NCBI GenBank assembly: GCA_033782935.1
Contig: JAWQEG010000129.1
Coordinates: 935,001 to 999,000 of the forward strand
Length of the DNA stretch: 64,000 bases
From: Petrolisthes cinctipes
Taxonomy: Eukaryota > Arthropoda > Malacostraca > Decapoda > Porcellanidae
Direction: 5' to 3'
Positions 1 through 13,771 of the stretch are shown here, piece after piece; the first letter of the stretch is position 1, and each line of letters starts with the position of its first letter. The notes beneath the pieces are model-generated. The model did not search any database. It worked only from the letters and a program-made list of their open reading frames with translations, and was not told where the DNA came from. A program made the position numbers and the translations under genes.

Positions 1-189
1 TAACACTAAGTAGGCATGTACAGATCACTTCTGGGACCCAAAAATATCGAATTTTTGGGTGTTTTGAGCCTGAATTTGAGATATAAACGGGTATAGATGA
101 TGCATGCACATATCGACTTTTGACACTTAAAATATCGATTTTTAGTATGTTTTGAGCCTATATTTTGAAAAAAATTCTAGCACTGAGTA

Positions 190-1860
190 GGCATGTACAG
201 ATCGCTTCTGGGACCCAAAAATATCGAATTTTCGGGTGTTTTGGGCCTGAATTTGAGATATCGACTTTGGGCACCTAAAATATCGATTTTTAGCATGTTT
301 TGGGCCTATATTTTGAAAATATTCTAGCACTAAGTAGACATGTACAGATCACTTCTGGGACCCCAAAATACCGAATTTTCGGGTGTTTTGATCCTGAATT
401 TGAGATATAAAGGGGTACAAATGATGCATGCACATATCGACTTTGGACACTTAAAATATCGATTTTTAGAATGTTTTGAGCCTATATTTAAAAAAAAATT
501 CTAGCACTGAGTAGGCATGTACAGATCGCTTCTGGGACCCAAAAATATCGAATTTTCGGGTGTTTTGAGGTTGAATTTTGGATATAAACGGGTACAGAAG
601 ATGCATGTACATATAGACTTTTGGGCACCTAAAAGATCGATTTTCAGTATGTTTTGGGCCAGTATTTTGAAAATACTCTAACACGGAGTAGGCATGTACA
701 GTTCGCTTCTGGGACCCAAAAATATCGAATTCTCGGGTGCTTTGGGCCTGAATTTGAGATATCGACTTTGGGCACCCAAAAGATCGATTTTTAGCATGTT
801 TTGGGCCTATATTTTAAAAATATTCTAGCACTAAGTAGGCATGTACAGATCACTTCTGGGACCCCAAAATATCGAATTTTCGTGTGTTTTGAGCCTGAAT
901 TTGAGATATAAACGGGTACAGATGATGCATGTACATATCGACTTTTGACACTTAAAATATTGATTTTTAGCATGTTTTGAGCCTATATTTTGAAAACATT
1001 CTAGCAATGAGTAGGCATGTACAGATCGCTTCTGGGACCCAAAAATATCGAATTTTCGGGTGTTTTGGGCTTGAATTTGAGATATCGACTTTGGGCACCT
1101 AAAATATCGATTTTTAGCATGTTTTGGGTCTATATTTTGAAAATATTCTAGCACTAAGTAGGCATGTACAGATCACTTCTGGGACCCCAAAATATCGAAT
1201 TTTTGGGTGTTTTGAGCCTTAACTTGAGATATAAACGGGTACAGATGATGCATGCACATATCGACTTTGGACACCTAAAATATCGATTTTGAGCATGTTT
1301 TGGGTCTGTATCTTGAAAACATTATAACTAGGAGTAGGCATGTACAAATCGCTTCTGGGACCCAAAAATATCGAACTTTCGGGTGTTTTGAGGTTGAATT
1401 TGGAATATAAACGGGTGCAGAAGATGCATACGCATATTGACTTTGGTCACCTAAAATATCGATTTTCAGCTTGTTTTGGGCCTGTATTTTGAAAATACTC
1501 TAACACGGAGTAGGCAAGTACAGATCGCTTCTGGGACCCCAAAATATCGAATTTTAGGGTGTTTGGAGCCTGAATTTGAGATATAAACGGGTACAGAAGA
1601 TGCATACACATATCGACTTTTGGGCACTTAAAAGATCGATTTTCAGTATGTTTTGGGCCTGTATGTTGAAAATACTCTAACACGAAGTAGGCATGTACAG
1701 ATCGCTTCTGGGACCCTAAAATAACGAATTTTTGGGTGTTTTGGGCCTGAATTTGAGATATCGACTTTGGGCACCTAAAATATCGATTTTTAGCATGTTT
1801 TGGGCCTATATTTTGAAAATATTCTAGCACTGAGTAGGCATGTACAGATCGCTTCTGGGA
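190..1860 (-). repeat. 2,335-bp offset block, copy 1
   Basis: A run of about ten monomers that recurs 2,335 bp further on. Shared private marks include ccgaattttcgg followed by gatcctgaatttg near 390, aaggggtacaaatgatg near 411, a frayed atttaaaaaaaaattctag near 487, gaattctcgggtgctttggg near 727 and gcaatgagtagg near 1,005. Identity fades after about 1,870, where this copy has ttttagggtg and the other ttttcgggtg. Confidence 0.85.
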
Positions 1861-2524
1861 CCCCAAAATATCGAATTTTAGGGTGTTTTGAGCCTGAATT
1901 TGAGATATAAACGGGTACAGAAGATGCATGCACATATCGACTTTTGGGCACCTAAAATATCGATTTTGAGCATGTTTTGGGTTTGTATCTTGAAAACATT
2001 CTAATTAGGAGTAGGGATGTACAGATCGCTTCTAGGACCAAAAAATACCGAATTTTAGGGTGTTTTGAGCCTGAATTTGAGATATAAACGGGTACAGAAG
2101 ATGCATGCACATATCGACTTTGGACACTTAAAATATCGATTTTTAGCATGTTTTGAGCCTTAATTTTGAAAACATTCTAGCACTGACTAGACATGTACAG
2201 ATCGCTTATGGGACCCATAATTATCGAATTTTCGGGTGTTTTGAGGTTGAATTTGAGATATAAACGAGTGCAGAAGATTCATACACATGTTGACTTTTGG
2301 CACCTAAAATATCGATTTTTAGCATGTTTTGGGCTTGCATCTGAGTAGACATGTACAGATCGCTTCTGGGACCCCAGAATATCGAATTTTCGGGTGTTTG
2401 GAGCCAGAATTTGAGATATAAACGGGTACGGAAGATGCATGCACATATCGACTTTTGGGCACTTAAAAGATCGATTTTCAGTATGTTTTGAGATTGTATT
2501 TTGAAAATACTCTAACACGAAGTA

Positions 2525-4195
2525 GGCATGTACAGTTCGCTTCTTGGACCCCAAAATATCGAATTTTCGGGTGTTTTGGGCCTGAATTTGAGATATCGAC
2601 TTTGGGCACCTAAAATATCGATTTTTAGCATGTTTTGGGCCTATATTTTGAAAATATTCTAGCACTAAGTAGACATGTACAGATCACTTCTGGGACCCCA
2701 AAATACCGAATTTTCGGGTGTTTTGATCCTGAATTTGAGATATAAAGGGGTACAAATGATGCATGCACATATCGACTTTGGACACTTAAAATATCGATTT
2801 TTAGAATGTTTTGAGCCTATATTTAAAAAAAAATTCTAGCACTGAGTAGGCATGTACAGATCGCTTCTGGGACCCCAAAATATCGAATTTTCGGGTGTTT
2901 TGAGGTTGAATTTTGGATATAAACGGGTACAGAAGATGCATGCACATATAGACTTTTGGGCACCTAAAAGATCGATTTTCAGTATGTTTTGGGCCAGTAT
3001 TTTGAAAATACTCTAACACGGAGTAGGCATGTACAGTTCGCTTCTGGGACCCAAAAATATCGAATTCTCGGGTGCTTTGGGCCTGAATTTGAGATATCGA
3101 CTTTGGGCACCTAAAAGATCGATTTTTAGCATGTTTTGGGCCTATATTTTAAAAATATTCTAGCACTAAGTAGGCATGTACAGATCACTTCTGGGACCCC
3201 AAAATATCGAATTTTCGTGTGTTTTGAGCCTGAATTTGAGATATAAACGGGTACAGATGATGCATGTACATATCGACTTTGGACACTTAAAATATTGATT
3301 TTTAGCATGTTTTGAGCCTATATTTTGAAAACATTCTAGCAATGAGTAGGCATGTACAGATCGCTTCTGGGACCCAAAAATATCGAATTTTCGGGTGTTT
3401 TGGGCTTGAATTTGAGATATCGACTTTGGGCACCTAAAATATCGATTTTTAGCATGTTTTGGGTCAATATTTTGAAAATATTCTAGCACTAAGTAGGCAT
3501 GTACAGATCACTTCTGGGACCCCAAAATATCGAATTTTTGGGTGTTTTGAGCCTTAACTTGAGATATAAACGGGTACAGATGATGCATGCACATATCGAC
3601 TTTGGACACTTAAAATATCGATTTTGAGCATGTTTTGGGTCTGTATCTTGAAAACATTCTAACTAGGAGTAGGCATGTACAAATCGCTTCTGGGACCCAA
3701 AAATATCGAACTTTCGGGTGTTTTGAGGTTGAATTTGGAATATAAACGGGTGCAGAAGATGCATACACATATTGACTTTGGTCACCTAAAATATCGATTT
3801 TCAGCTTGTTTTGGGCCTGTATTTTGAAAATACTCTAACACGGAGTAGGCAAGTACAGATCGCTTCTGGGACCCCAAAATATCGAATTTTCGGGTGTTTG
3901 GAGCCTGAATTTGAGATATAAACGGGTACAGAAGATGCATACACATATCGACTTTTGGGAACTTAAAAGATCGATTTTCAGTATGTTTTGGGCCTGTATG
4001 TTGAAAATACTCTAACACGAAGTAGGCATGTACAGATCGCTTCTGGGACCCTAAAATAACGAATTTTTGGGTGTTTTGGGCCTGAATTTGAGATATCGAC
4101 TTTGGGCACCTAAAATATCGATTTTTAGCATGTTTTGGGCCTATATTTTGAAAATATTCTAGCACTGAGTAGGCATGTACAGATCGCTTCTGGGA
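2525..4195 (-). repeat. 2,335-bp offset block, copy 2
   Basis: Carries all the private marks of the block at 190-1,860 with scattered single-base changes, for example ggtctatattttg versus ggtcaatattttg near 3,467. The two copies together form a local higher-order tandem of about 14 monomers per period. Confidence 0.85.
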
Positions 4196-4669
4196 CCCCA
4201 AAATATCGAATTTTCGGGTGTTTTGAGCCTGAATTTGAGATATAAACGGGTACAGATGATGCATGCACATATCGACTTTGGACACTTAAAATATCGATTT
4301 TTAGCATTTTTGAGCCTATATTTTGAAAAAATTCTAGCACTGAGTAGGCATGTACAGATCGCTTCTGGGACCCAAAAATATCGAATTTTCGGGTGTTTTG
4401 AGGTTGAATTTGGGATATAAACGGGTACAGAAGATGCATGCACATATCGACTTTTGGGCACCTAAAAGATCGATTTTCAGTATGTTTTGGGGCTGTATTT
4501 TGAAAGTACTCTAACACGTAGTAGGCATGTACAGTTCGCTTCTGGGACCCTAAAATATCGAATTTTCGGGTGTTTTGGGCCTGAATTTGAGATATCGACT
4601 TTGGGCACCTAAATTATCGATTTTCAGCATGTTTTGGGCCTATATTTTGAAAATATTCTAGCACTAAGT
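4196..4669 (-). repeat. Satellite between blocks, with a deletion variant
   Basis: Ordinary monomers joining the 2,335-bp and 9,091-bp blocks. A local mark is tagcatttttgagcc near 4,302, two bases shorter than the usual tagcatgttttgagcc, which also occurs at 5,811 and 14,903. No other content was seen. Confidence 0.75.
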
Positions 4670-7598
4670 AGGCATGTACAGATCGCTTCTGGGACCCCAA
4701 AATATCGAATTTTCGGGTGTTTTGAGCCTGAATTTGAGATATAAACGGGTACAGAAGATGCATGCACATATCGACTTTTGGGCACCTAAAATATCGATTT
4801 TGAGCATGTTTTGGGTTTGTATCTTGAAAACATTCTAATTAGGAGTAGGGATGTACAGATCGCTTCTAGGACCAAATAATACCGAATTTTAGGGTGTTTT
4901 GAGCCTGAATTTGAGATATAAATGGGTACAGAAGATGCATGCACATATTGACTTTGGGCACCTAAAAGATCGATTTTCAGCATGTTTTGGGCCTTTATTT
5001 TGAAAATACTCTAACACGGAGTAGGCATGTACAGATCGCTTTTGGGACCCAAAAATATCGAATTTTCGGGTGTTTTGAGCCTGAATTTGAGATATAAACT
5101 GGTACAGAAGATGCATGCACATATCGACTTTGGACACTTAAAATATCGATTTTTAGCATGTTTTGAGCCTTAATTTTAAAATCATTCTAGCACTGACTAG
5201 ACATGTACAGATCGCTTCTGGAACCCAAAATTATCGATTTTTCGGGTGTTTTGAGGTTGAATTTGAGATATAAACGAGTGCAAAAGATGAATACACATGT
5301 AGACTTTGGGCACCTAAAATATCGATTATCAGCATGTTTTGGGCCTGCATCTGAGTAGGCATGTACAGATTGCTTCTGGGACCCCAAAATATCGAATTTT
5401 CGGGTGTTTGTAGCCTGAATTTGAGATATAAACGGGTACAGAAGATGCATGCACATATCGACTTTTGGGCACCTAAGAGATCGATTTTCAGTATGTTTTG
5501 GGTCTGTATTTTGAAAATACTCTAACACGGAGTAGGCATGTCCAGTTCGCATCTGGGACCCAAAATATCGAATTTTCGGGTGTTTTGGGCCTGAATTTGA
5601 GATATCGACTTTGGGCACCTAAAATATCGATTTTCAGCATGTTTTGGGCCTATATTTTGAAAATATTCTAGCACTAAGTAGGCATGTACAGATCACTTCT
5701 GGGACCCCAAAATAACGAATTATCGAGTGTTTTGAGCCTGAATTTGAGATATAAACGGGTACAGATGATGCATGCACATATCGACTTTGGACACTTAAAA
5801 TATCGATTTTTAGCATTTTTGAGCCTATATTTTGAAAAAATTCTAGCACTGAGTAGGCATGTACAGATCGCTTCTGGGACCCAAAAATATCGAATTTTCG
5901 GGTGTTTTGAGGTTGAATTTGGGATATAAACGGGTACAGAAGATGCATGCACATATCGACTTTTGGGCACCTAAAAGATCGATTTTCAGTATGTTTTGGG
6001 GCTGTATTTTGAAAATACTCTAACACGTAGTAGGCATGTACAGTTCGCTTCTGGGACCCTAAAATATCGAATTTTCGGGTGTTTTGGGCCTGAATTTGAG
6101 ATATCGACTTTGGGCACCTAAAATATCGATTTTCAGCATGTTTTGGGCCTATATTTTGAAAATATTCTAGCACTAAGTAGGCATGTACAGATCACTTCTG
6201 GGACCCCAAAATATCGAATTTTCGGGTGTTTTGAGCCTTAATTTGAGATATAAACGGGTACAGATGATGCATGCACATATCGACTTTGGACATTTAAAAT
6301 ATCGATTTTTACCATGTTTTGAGCCTATATTTTGAAAACATTCTAGCACTGAGTAGGCATGTACAGATCGCTTCTGGGACCCCAATATATCGAATTTTCG
6401 GGTGTTTTGAGCCTGAATTTGAGATAAAAACGGAAACAGAAGATGCATCCACATATCATCTTTTGGGCACCTAAAAGATCGATTTTCAGTATGTTTTGGG
6501 ACTGTATATTGTAAATACTCTAACACGGAGTAGACATGTACAGATCGCTTCTGGGACCCTAAAATATCGAATTTTTGGGTGTTTTGGGCTTGAATTTGAG
6601 ATATCGACTTTGGGCACCTAAAATATCGATTTTTAAAATGTTTTGGGCCTATATTTTGAAAATATTCTAGCACTGAGTAGGCATGTACAGATTGCTTCTG
6701 GGACCCCAAAATATCGAGTTTTCGGGTGTTTTTAGCCTGAATTTGAAATATAAACAGGTACAGAAGATTCATCCACATATCGACTTTTGGGCACCTAAAA
6801 TATCGATTTTGAGCATGTTTTAGGTCTGTATCTTGAAAACATTCTAACTAGGAGTAGGGATGTACAGATCGCTTCTGGGACCTAAAAATACCGAATTTTC
6901 AGGTGTTTTGAGCCTGAAATTAAGATATAAACGGGTACAGAAGATGCATGCACATATCGACTTTGGACACTTAAAATATCGATTTTTAGCATGTTTTGAG
7001 CCTATATTTTAAAAACATTCTAGCACTGACTAGACATGTACAGATCGCTTCTGGGACCCAAATTTATCGAATTTTCGGGTGTTTTGAGGTTGAATTTGAG
7101 ATATAAACGAGTGCAGAAGATGCATACACATGTTGACTTTGGGCACCTAAAATATCGATTTTCAGCAAGTTTTAGGCCTGCATCTGAGTAGGCATGTACA
7201 GATCGCTTCTGGGACCCCAAAATATCGAATTTTCGGGTGTTTGGAGCCTGAATTTGAGATATAAACGGGTACAGAAGATGCATGCACATATCGACTTTTG
7301 GGCACCTAAAAGATCGATTTTCAGTATGTTTTAGGCCTGTATTTTGAAAATACTCTAACACGGAGTAGGCATGTGCAGTTTGCTTCTAGGACCCCAAAAT
7401 ATCGAATTTTCGGGTGTTTTGGGCCTGAATTTGAGATATCGACTTTGGGCACCTAAAATATCGATTTTTAGCATGTTTCGGGCCTATATTTTGAAAATAT
7501 TATAGCACTAAGTAGGCATGTACAGATCGCTTCTGGGACCCAAAAATATCGAATTTTCGGGTGTTTTGAGCCTGAGTTTGAGATATAAAAGGGTACAG
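4670..7598 (-). repeat. 9,091-bp offset block, copy 1 (about 2.9 kb)
   Basis: Shared marks with 13,761-16,689 include accaaataataccg near 4,872, the altered X-Y pair with aaaagatgaatacac near 5,282, cctaagagatcg near 5,472, catgtccagttcgcatc near 5,537, cgaattatcgagtg near 5,715, agataaaaacggaaacag near 6,423, gattcatccacat near 6,765, and ctgagtttgagatataaaa near 7,572. The copies diverge after gggtacag at about 7,598, where copy 2 changes to agatgcatccac, so the right boundary is sharp. Part of this block overlaps the 3,363-bp offset repeat. Confidence 0.88.
5346..5360 (-). repeat. X-Y cassette mark in the minus arm
   Basis: The reverse-complement mark tgcatctgagtagg identifies the same shortened X monomer here and near 2,336, 7,179, 10,542, 12,544 (ctcag version), 14,437, 16,270 and 19,917. 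Several of these are copies carried by larger duplications: 7,179 to 10,542 by the 3,363-bp offset, 5,346 to 14,437 and 7,179 to 16,270 by the 9,091-bp offset, and 12,544 to 19,917 by the 7,373-bp offset. The Y partner (cactgactagacatg, then atacacatgttgac) lies beside most of them. Confidence 0.82.
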
Positions 7599-8228
7599 AT
7601 GATGCATGCAAATATCGACTTTGGACACTTAAAATATCGATTTTTAGCATGTTTTGAGCCTTTATTTTGAAAAAATTCTAGCACTGACTAGGCATGTACA
7701 GATCGCTTCTGGGACCCAAAAATATTGAATTTTCGGGTGTTTTGAGGTTGAATTTGGGATATAAACGAGTGTAGAAGATGTATACACATATTGACTTTGG
7801 TCACCTAAAATATCGATTTTCAGCTTGTTTTGGGCCTGTATTTTAAAAATACTCTAACACGGTGTAGGCAAGTACAGATCGCTTCTGGGACCCCAAAATA
7901 TCGAATTTTCGGGGGTTTTGAGCCTGAATTTGAGATATAAACGGGTACAGAAGATACATCCACATATCGACTTTTGGGCACCTAAAAGATCGATTTTCAG
8001 TATGTTTTGGGCCTGTATATTGAAAATACTCTAACACGGAGTAGGCATGTACAGATCGCTTCTGGGACCCCAAAATATCGAATTTTTGGGTGTTTTGGGC
8101 CTGAATTTGAGATATCGACTTTGGGCACCTAAAATATCGATTTATAGCATGTTTTGGCCCTATATTTTGAAAATATTCTAGCACTGAGTAGGCATGTACA
8201 GATCGCTTCTGGGACCCCAAAATATCGA
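5980..8228 (-). repeat. 3,363-bp offset block, copy 1 (about 2.25 kb)
   Basis: Almost every base matches 9,343-11,591 when shifted 3,363 bp. Marks include taccatgttttgagcc near 6,309, ggaaacagaagatgcatcc near 6,432, gtaaatactctaac near 6,511, atgtttcgggcc near 7,473, and ggggttttgagcc near 7,911. A rare difference is attatagcac (7,499) against attctagcac (10,862). Such identity over more than a dozen monomers implies a very recent duplication. Confidence 0.9.
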
Positions 8229-9342
8229 ATTTTCGGGTGTTTTGAGCCTGAATTTGAGATATAAACGGGTACAGAAGATGCATACACATATCGACTTTTG
8301 GACACCTAAAATATCGATTTTGAGCATGTTTTGGGTCTGTATCTTGAAAACATTCTAAATAGGAGTAGGGATGTACAGATCGCTTCTAGGACCCAAAAAT
8401 ACCGAATTTTCGTGTGTTTTGAGCCTGAATATGAGATATAAACGGGTACAGAAGATGCATGCACATATTGACTTTGGGCACCTAAAATATTGATTTTCAG
8501 CATGTTTTGGGCCTGTATTTTGAAAATACTCTAACTAGGAGTAGGCATGTACAGATCGCTTCTGGGAATCAGAAATATCGAATTTTCGGATGTTTTGAGC
8601 CTGAATTTGAGATATAAAAGGGTACAGATGATGCATGCACATATCGACTTTGGACACTTAAAATATCGATTTTTAGCATGTTTTGAGCCTTTATTTTGAA
8701 AAAATTCTAGCACTGAGTAGGGATGTACAGATCGCTTCTGGGACCCAAAAATATTGAATTTTCGGGTGTTTTGAGCCTGAATTTGAGATATAAACGGGTA
8801 CAGAAGATGCATCCACATATCGACTTTTGGGCACCTAAAAGATCGATTTTCAGTATGTTTTGGGCCTGTATATTGAAAATACTCTAACACGGAGTAGGCA
8901 TGTACAGTTCGCTTCTGGGACCCCAAAATATCGAATTTTTGGGTGTTTTGGGCCTGAATTTGAGATATCGACTTTGGGCACATAAAATATCGATTTTTAG
9001 CATGTTTTGGTCATATTTTTTGAAAATATTCTAGCACTAAGTAGGCATGTACAGATCACTTCTGGGACCCCAAAATATCGAATTTTCGGGTGTTTTGAGG
9101 TTGAATTTGGGATATAAACGGGTGCAGAAGATGCATACACATATTGACTTTGATCACCTAAAATATCGATTTTCAGCTTGCTTTTGGCCTGTTTTTTTGA
9201 AAATACTCTAACACGGAGTAGGCAAGTACAGATCCTTCTGGGACCCAAAAATACCGAATTTTAGGGTGTTTTGAGCCTGAATTTGAGATATAAACGGGTA
9301 CAGAATATGCATGCACATATTGACTTTGGGCACCTAAAAGAT
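8229..9342 (-). repeat. Satellite spacer with a partial 18-kb relative
   Basis: Monomers that link the two 3,363-bp copies. The first part (8,290-9,000) resembles 12,655-13,370 and 20,030-20,740, sharing ctaaataggagtaggg and cctgaatatgag. The part near 9,150-9,345 is an odd variant shared with 18,030-18,240: ttgatcacctaaaat, gcttgcttttggcc, and cagatccttctgg with missing bases. No gene-like content. Confidence 0.8.
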
Positions 9343-11591
9343 TGATTTTCAGTATGTTTTGGGGCTGTATTTTGAAAATACTCTAACACGTAGTAGGCAT
9401 GTACAGTTCGCTTCTGGGACCCTAAAATATCGAATTTTCGGGTGTTTTGGGCCTGAATTTGAGATATCGACTTTGGGCACCTAAAATATCGATTTTCAGC
9501 ATGTTTTGGGCCTATATTTTGAAAATATTCTAGCACTAAGTAGGCATGTACAGATCACTTCTGGGACCCCAAAATATCGAATTTTCGGGTGTTTTGAGCC
9601 TTAATTTGAGATATAAACGGGTACAGATGATGCATGCACATATCGACTTTGGACATTTAAAATATCGATTTTTACCATGTTTTGAGCTTATATTTTGAAA
9701 ACATTCTAGCACTGAGTAGGCATGTACAGATCGCTTCTGGGACCCCAATATATCGAATTTTCGGGTGTTTTGAGCCTGAATTTGAGATAAAAACGGAAAC
9801 AGAAGATGCATCCACATATCATCTTTTGGGCACCTAAAAGATCGATTTTCAGTATGTTTTGGGACTGTATATTGTAAATACTCTAACACGGAGTAGACAT
9901 GTACAGATCGCTTCTGGGACCCTAAAATATCGAATTTTTGGGTGTTTTGGGCTTGAATTTGAGATATCGACTTTGGGCACCTAAAATATCGATTTTTAAA
10001 ATGTTTTGGGCCTATATTTTGAAAATATTCTAGCACTGAGTAGGCATGTACAGATTGCTTCTGGGACCCCAAAATATCGAGTTTTCGGGTGTTTTTAGCC
10101 TGAATTTGAAATATAAACAGGTACAGAAGATTCATCCACATATCGACTTTTGGGCACCTAAAATATCGATTTTGAGCATGTTTTAGGTCTGTATCTTGAA
10201 AACATTCTAACTAGGAGTAGGGATGTACAGATCGCTTCTGGGACCTAAAAATACCGAATTTTCAGGTGTTTTGAGCCTGAAATTAAGATATAAACGGGTA
10301 CAGAAGATGCATGCACATATCGACTTTGGACACTTAAAATATCGATTTTTAGCATGTTTTGAGCCTATATTTTAAAAACATTCTAGCACTGACTAGACAT
10401 GTACAGATCGCTTCTGGGACCCAAATTTATCGAATTTTCGGGTGTTTTGAGGTTGAATTTGAGATATAAACGAGTGCAGAAGATGCATACACATGTTGAC
10501 TTTGGGCACCTAAAATATCGATTTTCAGCAAGTTTTAGGCCTGCATCTGAGTAGGCATGTACAGATCGCTTCTGGGACCCCAAAATATCGAATTTTCGGG
10601 TGTTTGGAGCCTGAATTTGAGATATAAACGGGTACAGAAGATGCATGCACATATCGACTTTTGGGCACCTAAAAGATCGATTTTCAGTATGTTTTAGGCC
10701 TGTATTTTGAAAATACTCTAACACGGAGTAGGCATGTGCAGTTTGCTTCTAGGACCCCAAAATATCGAATTTTCGGGTGTTTTGGGCCTGAATTTGAGAT
10801 ATCGACTTTGGGCACCTAAAATATCGATTTTTAGCATGTTTCGGGCCTATATTTTGAAAATATTCTAGCACTAAGTAGGCATGTACAGATCGCTTCTGGG
10901 ACCCAAAAATATCGAATTTTCGGGTGTTTTGAGCCTGAGTTTGAGATATAAAAGGGTACAGATGATGCATGCAAATATCGACTTTGGACACTTAAAATAT
11001 CGATTTTTAGCATGTTTTGAGCCTTTATTTTGAAAAAATTCTAGCACTGACTAGGCATGTACAGATCGCTTCTGGGACCCAAAAATATTGAATTTTCGGG
11101 TGTTTTGAGGTTGAATTTGGGATATAAACGAGTGTAGAAGATGTATACACATATTGACTTTGGTCACCTAAAATATCGATTTTCAGCTTGTTTTGGGCCT
11201 GTATTTTAAAAATACTCTAACACGGTGTAGGCAAGTACAGATCGCTTCTGGGACCCCAAAATATCGAATTTTCGGGGGTTTTGAGCCTGAATTTGAGATA
11301 TAAACGGGTACAGAAGATACATCCACATATCGACTTTTGGGCACCTAAAAGATCGATTTTCAGTATGTTTTGGGCCTGTATATTGAAAATACTCTAACAC
11401 GGAGTAGGCATGTACAGATCGCTTCTGGGACCCCAAAATATCGAATTTTTGGGTGTTTTGGGCCTGAATTTGAGATATCGACTTTGGGCACCTAAAATAT
11501 CGATTTATAGCATGTTTTGGCCCTATATTTTGAAAATATTCTAGCACTGAGTAGGCATGTACAGATCGCTTCTGGGACCCCAAAATATCGG
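9343..11591 (-). repeat. 3,363-bp offset block, copy 2
   Basis: Near-perfect copy of 5,980-8,228; an example difference is gagcttatattttg near 9,685. It ends inside ccccaaaatatcg at about 11,591, where the 7,373-bp offset block begins, so two independent block edges meet in one monomer. Confidence 0.9.
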
Positions 11592-13771
11592 ATTTTTGGG
11601 TGTTTTGAGGTTGAATTTGAGATATAATCGGGTACAGAAGATGCATGCACATATCGACTTTTGGGCACCTAAAATATCGATTTTGAGCATGTTTTGGGTC
11701 TGTATCTTGAAAACATTCTAACTAGGCCTAGGGATGTACAGATCGCTTCTAGGAACCAAAAATACCGAATTTTCGGGTTTTTTGAGCCTGAATTTGAGAT
11801 ATAAACGGGTACAGATGATGCATGCACATATTGAGTTTGGGCACCTAAAAGATCGATTTTAAGCATGTTTTGGGCCTGTATGTTGAAAATACTCTAACAC
11901 GGAGTAGGCATGTATAGTTCGCTTCTGGGACCCCAAAATATCGAATTTTAGGGTGTTTTGGGCCTGAATTTGAGATATCGACTTTGGGCACATAAAATAT
12001 CGATTTTTAGCATGTTTTGGGCCTATATTTTGAAAATATTCTAGCACTAAGTAGGCATGTACAGATCACTTCTGGGACCCCAAAATATCGAATTTTTGGG
12101 AGTTTTGAGCCTGAATTTGAGATATAAACGGGTACCGATGATGCATGCACATTATCGACTTTGGACACTTAAAATATCGATTTTTAGCATGTTTTGAGCC
12201 TATATTTTGAAAAAGTTCTAGCCCTAAGTAGGCATGTACAGATCGCTTCTGGGACCCAGAAATATCGAATTTTCGGATGTTTTGAGCCTGAATTTGAGAT
12301 ATAAACGAGTACAGAAGATGCATGCACAAATCGACTTTGGATATCGATTTTTAGGTTGTTTTCAGCCTATATTTTGAAAACATTCTAGCACTGACTAGAC
12401 ATGTACAGATCGCTTCTGGGACCAAAAATTATCGAATTTTCGTGTGTTTTGAGGTTGAATTTGAGATATAAACGAGTGCAGAAGATGCATACACATGTTT
12501 ACTTTAGGCACCTAAAATATCGATTTTCAGCATGTTTTGGGCCTGCATCTCAGTAGGCTTGTACTGATCGCTTCTGGGACCCCAAAATATAGAATTTTCG
12601 GGTGTTTTGAGCTTGAATTTGAGATATAAACGGGTACAGAAGATTCATACACATATCGACTTTTGGACACCTAAAATATCGATTTTGAGCATGTTTTGGG
12701 TCTGTATCTTGAAAACATTCTAAATAGGAGTAGGGATGTACAGATCGCTTCTAGGACCCAAAAATACCGAATTTTCGTGTGTTTTGAGCCTGAATATGAG
12801 ATATAAACGGGTACAGAAGATGCATGCACATATTGACTCTGGGCACCTAAAATATCGTTTTTTAGCATGTTTTGGGCCTGTATTTTGAAAATACTCTAAC
12901 TAGGAGTAGGCATGTACAGATCGCTTCTGGGACCCAGAAATATCGAATTTTCGGATGTTTTGAGCCTAAATTTGAGATATAAAAGGGTACAGATGATGCA
13001 TGCACATATCGACTTTGGACACTTAAAATATCGATTTTTAGCATGTTTTGAGCCTTTATTTTGAAAAAATTCTAGCACTGAGTAGGCATGTACAGATCGC
13101 TTCTGGGACCCAAAAATATTGAATTTTCGGGTGTTTTGAGACTGAATTTGAGATATAAACGGGTACAGAAGATGCATCCACATATCGACTTTTGGGCACC
13201 TAAAAGATCGATTTTCAGTATGTTTTGGGCCTGTATATTGAAAATACTCTAACACGGAGTAGGCATGTACAGTTCGCTTCTGGGACCCCAAAATATCGAA
13301 TTTTTGGGTGTTTTGGGCCTGAATTTGAGATATCGACTTTGGGCACCTAAAATATCGATTTATAGCATGTTTTGGGCCTATATTTTGAAAGTATTCTAGC
13401 ACTGAGTAGGCATGTACAGATCGCTTCTGGGACCCCAAAATATCGAATTTTCGGGTGTTTTGAGCCTGAATTTGAGATATAAACGGGTACAGATGATGCA
13501 TGCACATATCGACTTTGGAAACTTAAAATATCAATTTTTAGCATGTTTTTAGCCTATATTTTGAAAAAGTTCTAGCACTGAGTAGGCATGTACAGATCGC
13601 CTCTGGGACCCCAAAATATCGAATTTTCGGGTGTTTTGAGGTTGAATTTGGGATATAAACGGGTGCAGAAGAATCATGCACCTATCGACTTTTGGGCTCC
13701 TCAAAGATCGATTTTCAGTATGTTTTGGGCCTGTATTTTGAAAATACTCTAACACGGAGTAGGCATGTACA
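11576..13771 (-). repeat. 7,373-bp offset block, copy 1 (about 2.2 kb)
   Basis: Shared marks with 18,949-21,144: gatataatcgggtacag near 11,620, ctaactaggcctaggg near 11,717, atattgagtttggg near 11,827, gtatagttcgc near 11,911, ggtaccgatgatg near 12,131, cacattatcgac with one extra base near 12,147, the truncated ttggatatcgattttta near 12,335, tttactttaggcacc near 12,497, and gaatcatgcacc near 13,671. The right edge lies in gtacagatcgcttctggg. Confidence 0.9.
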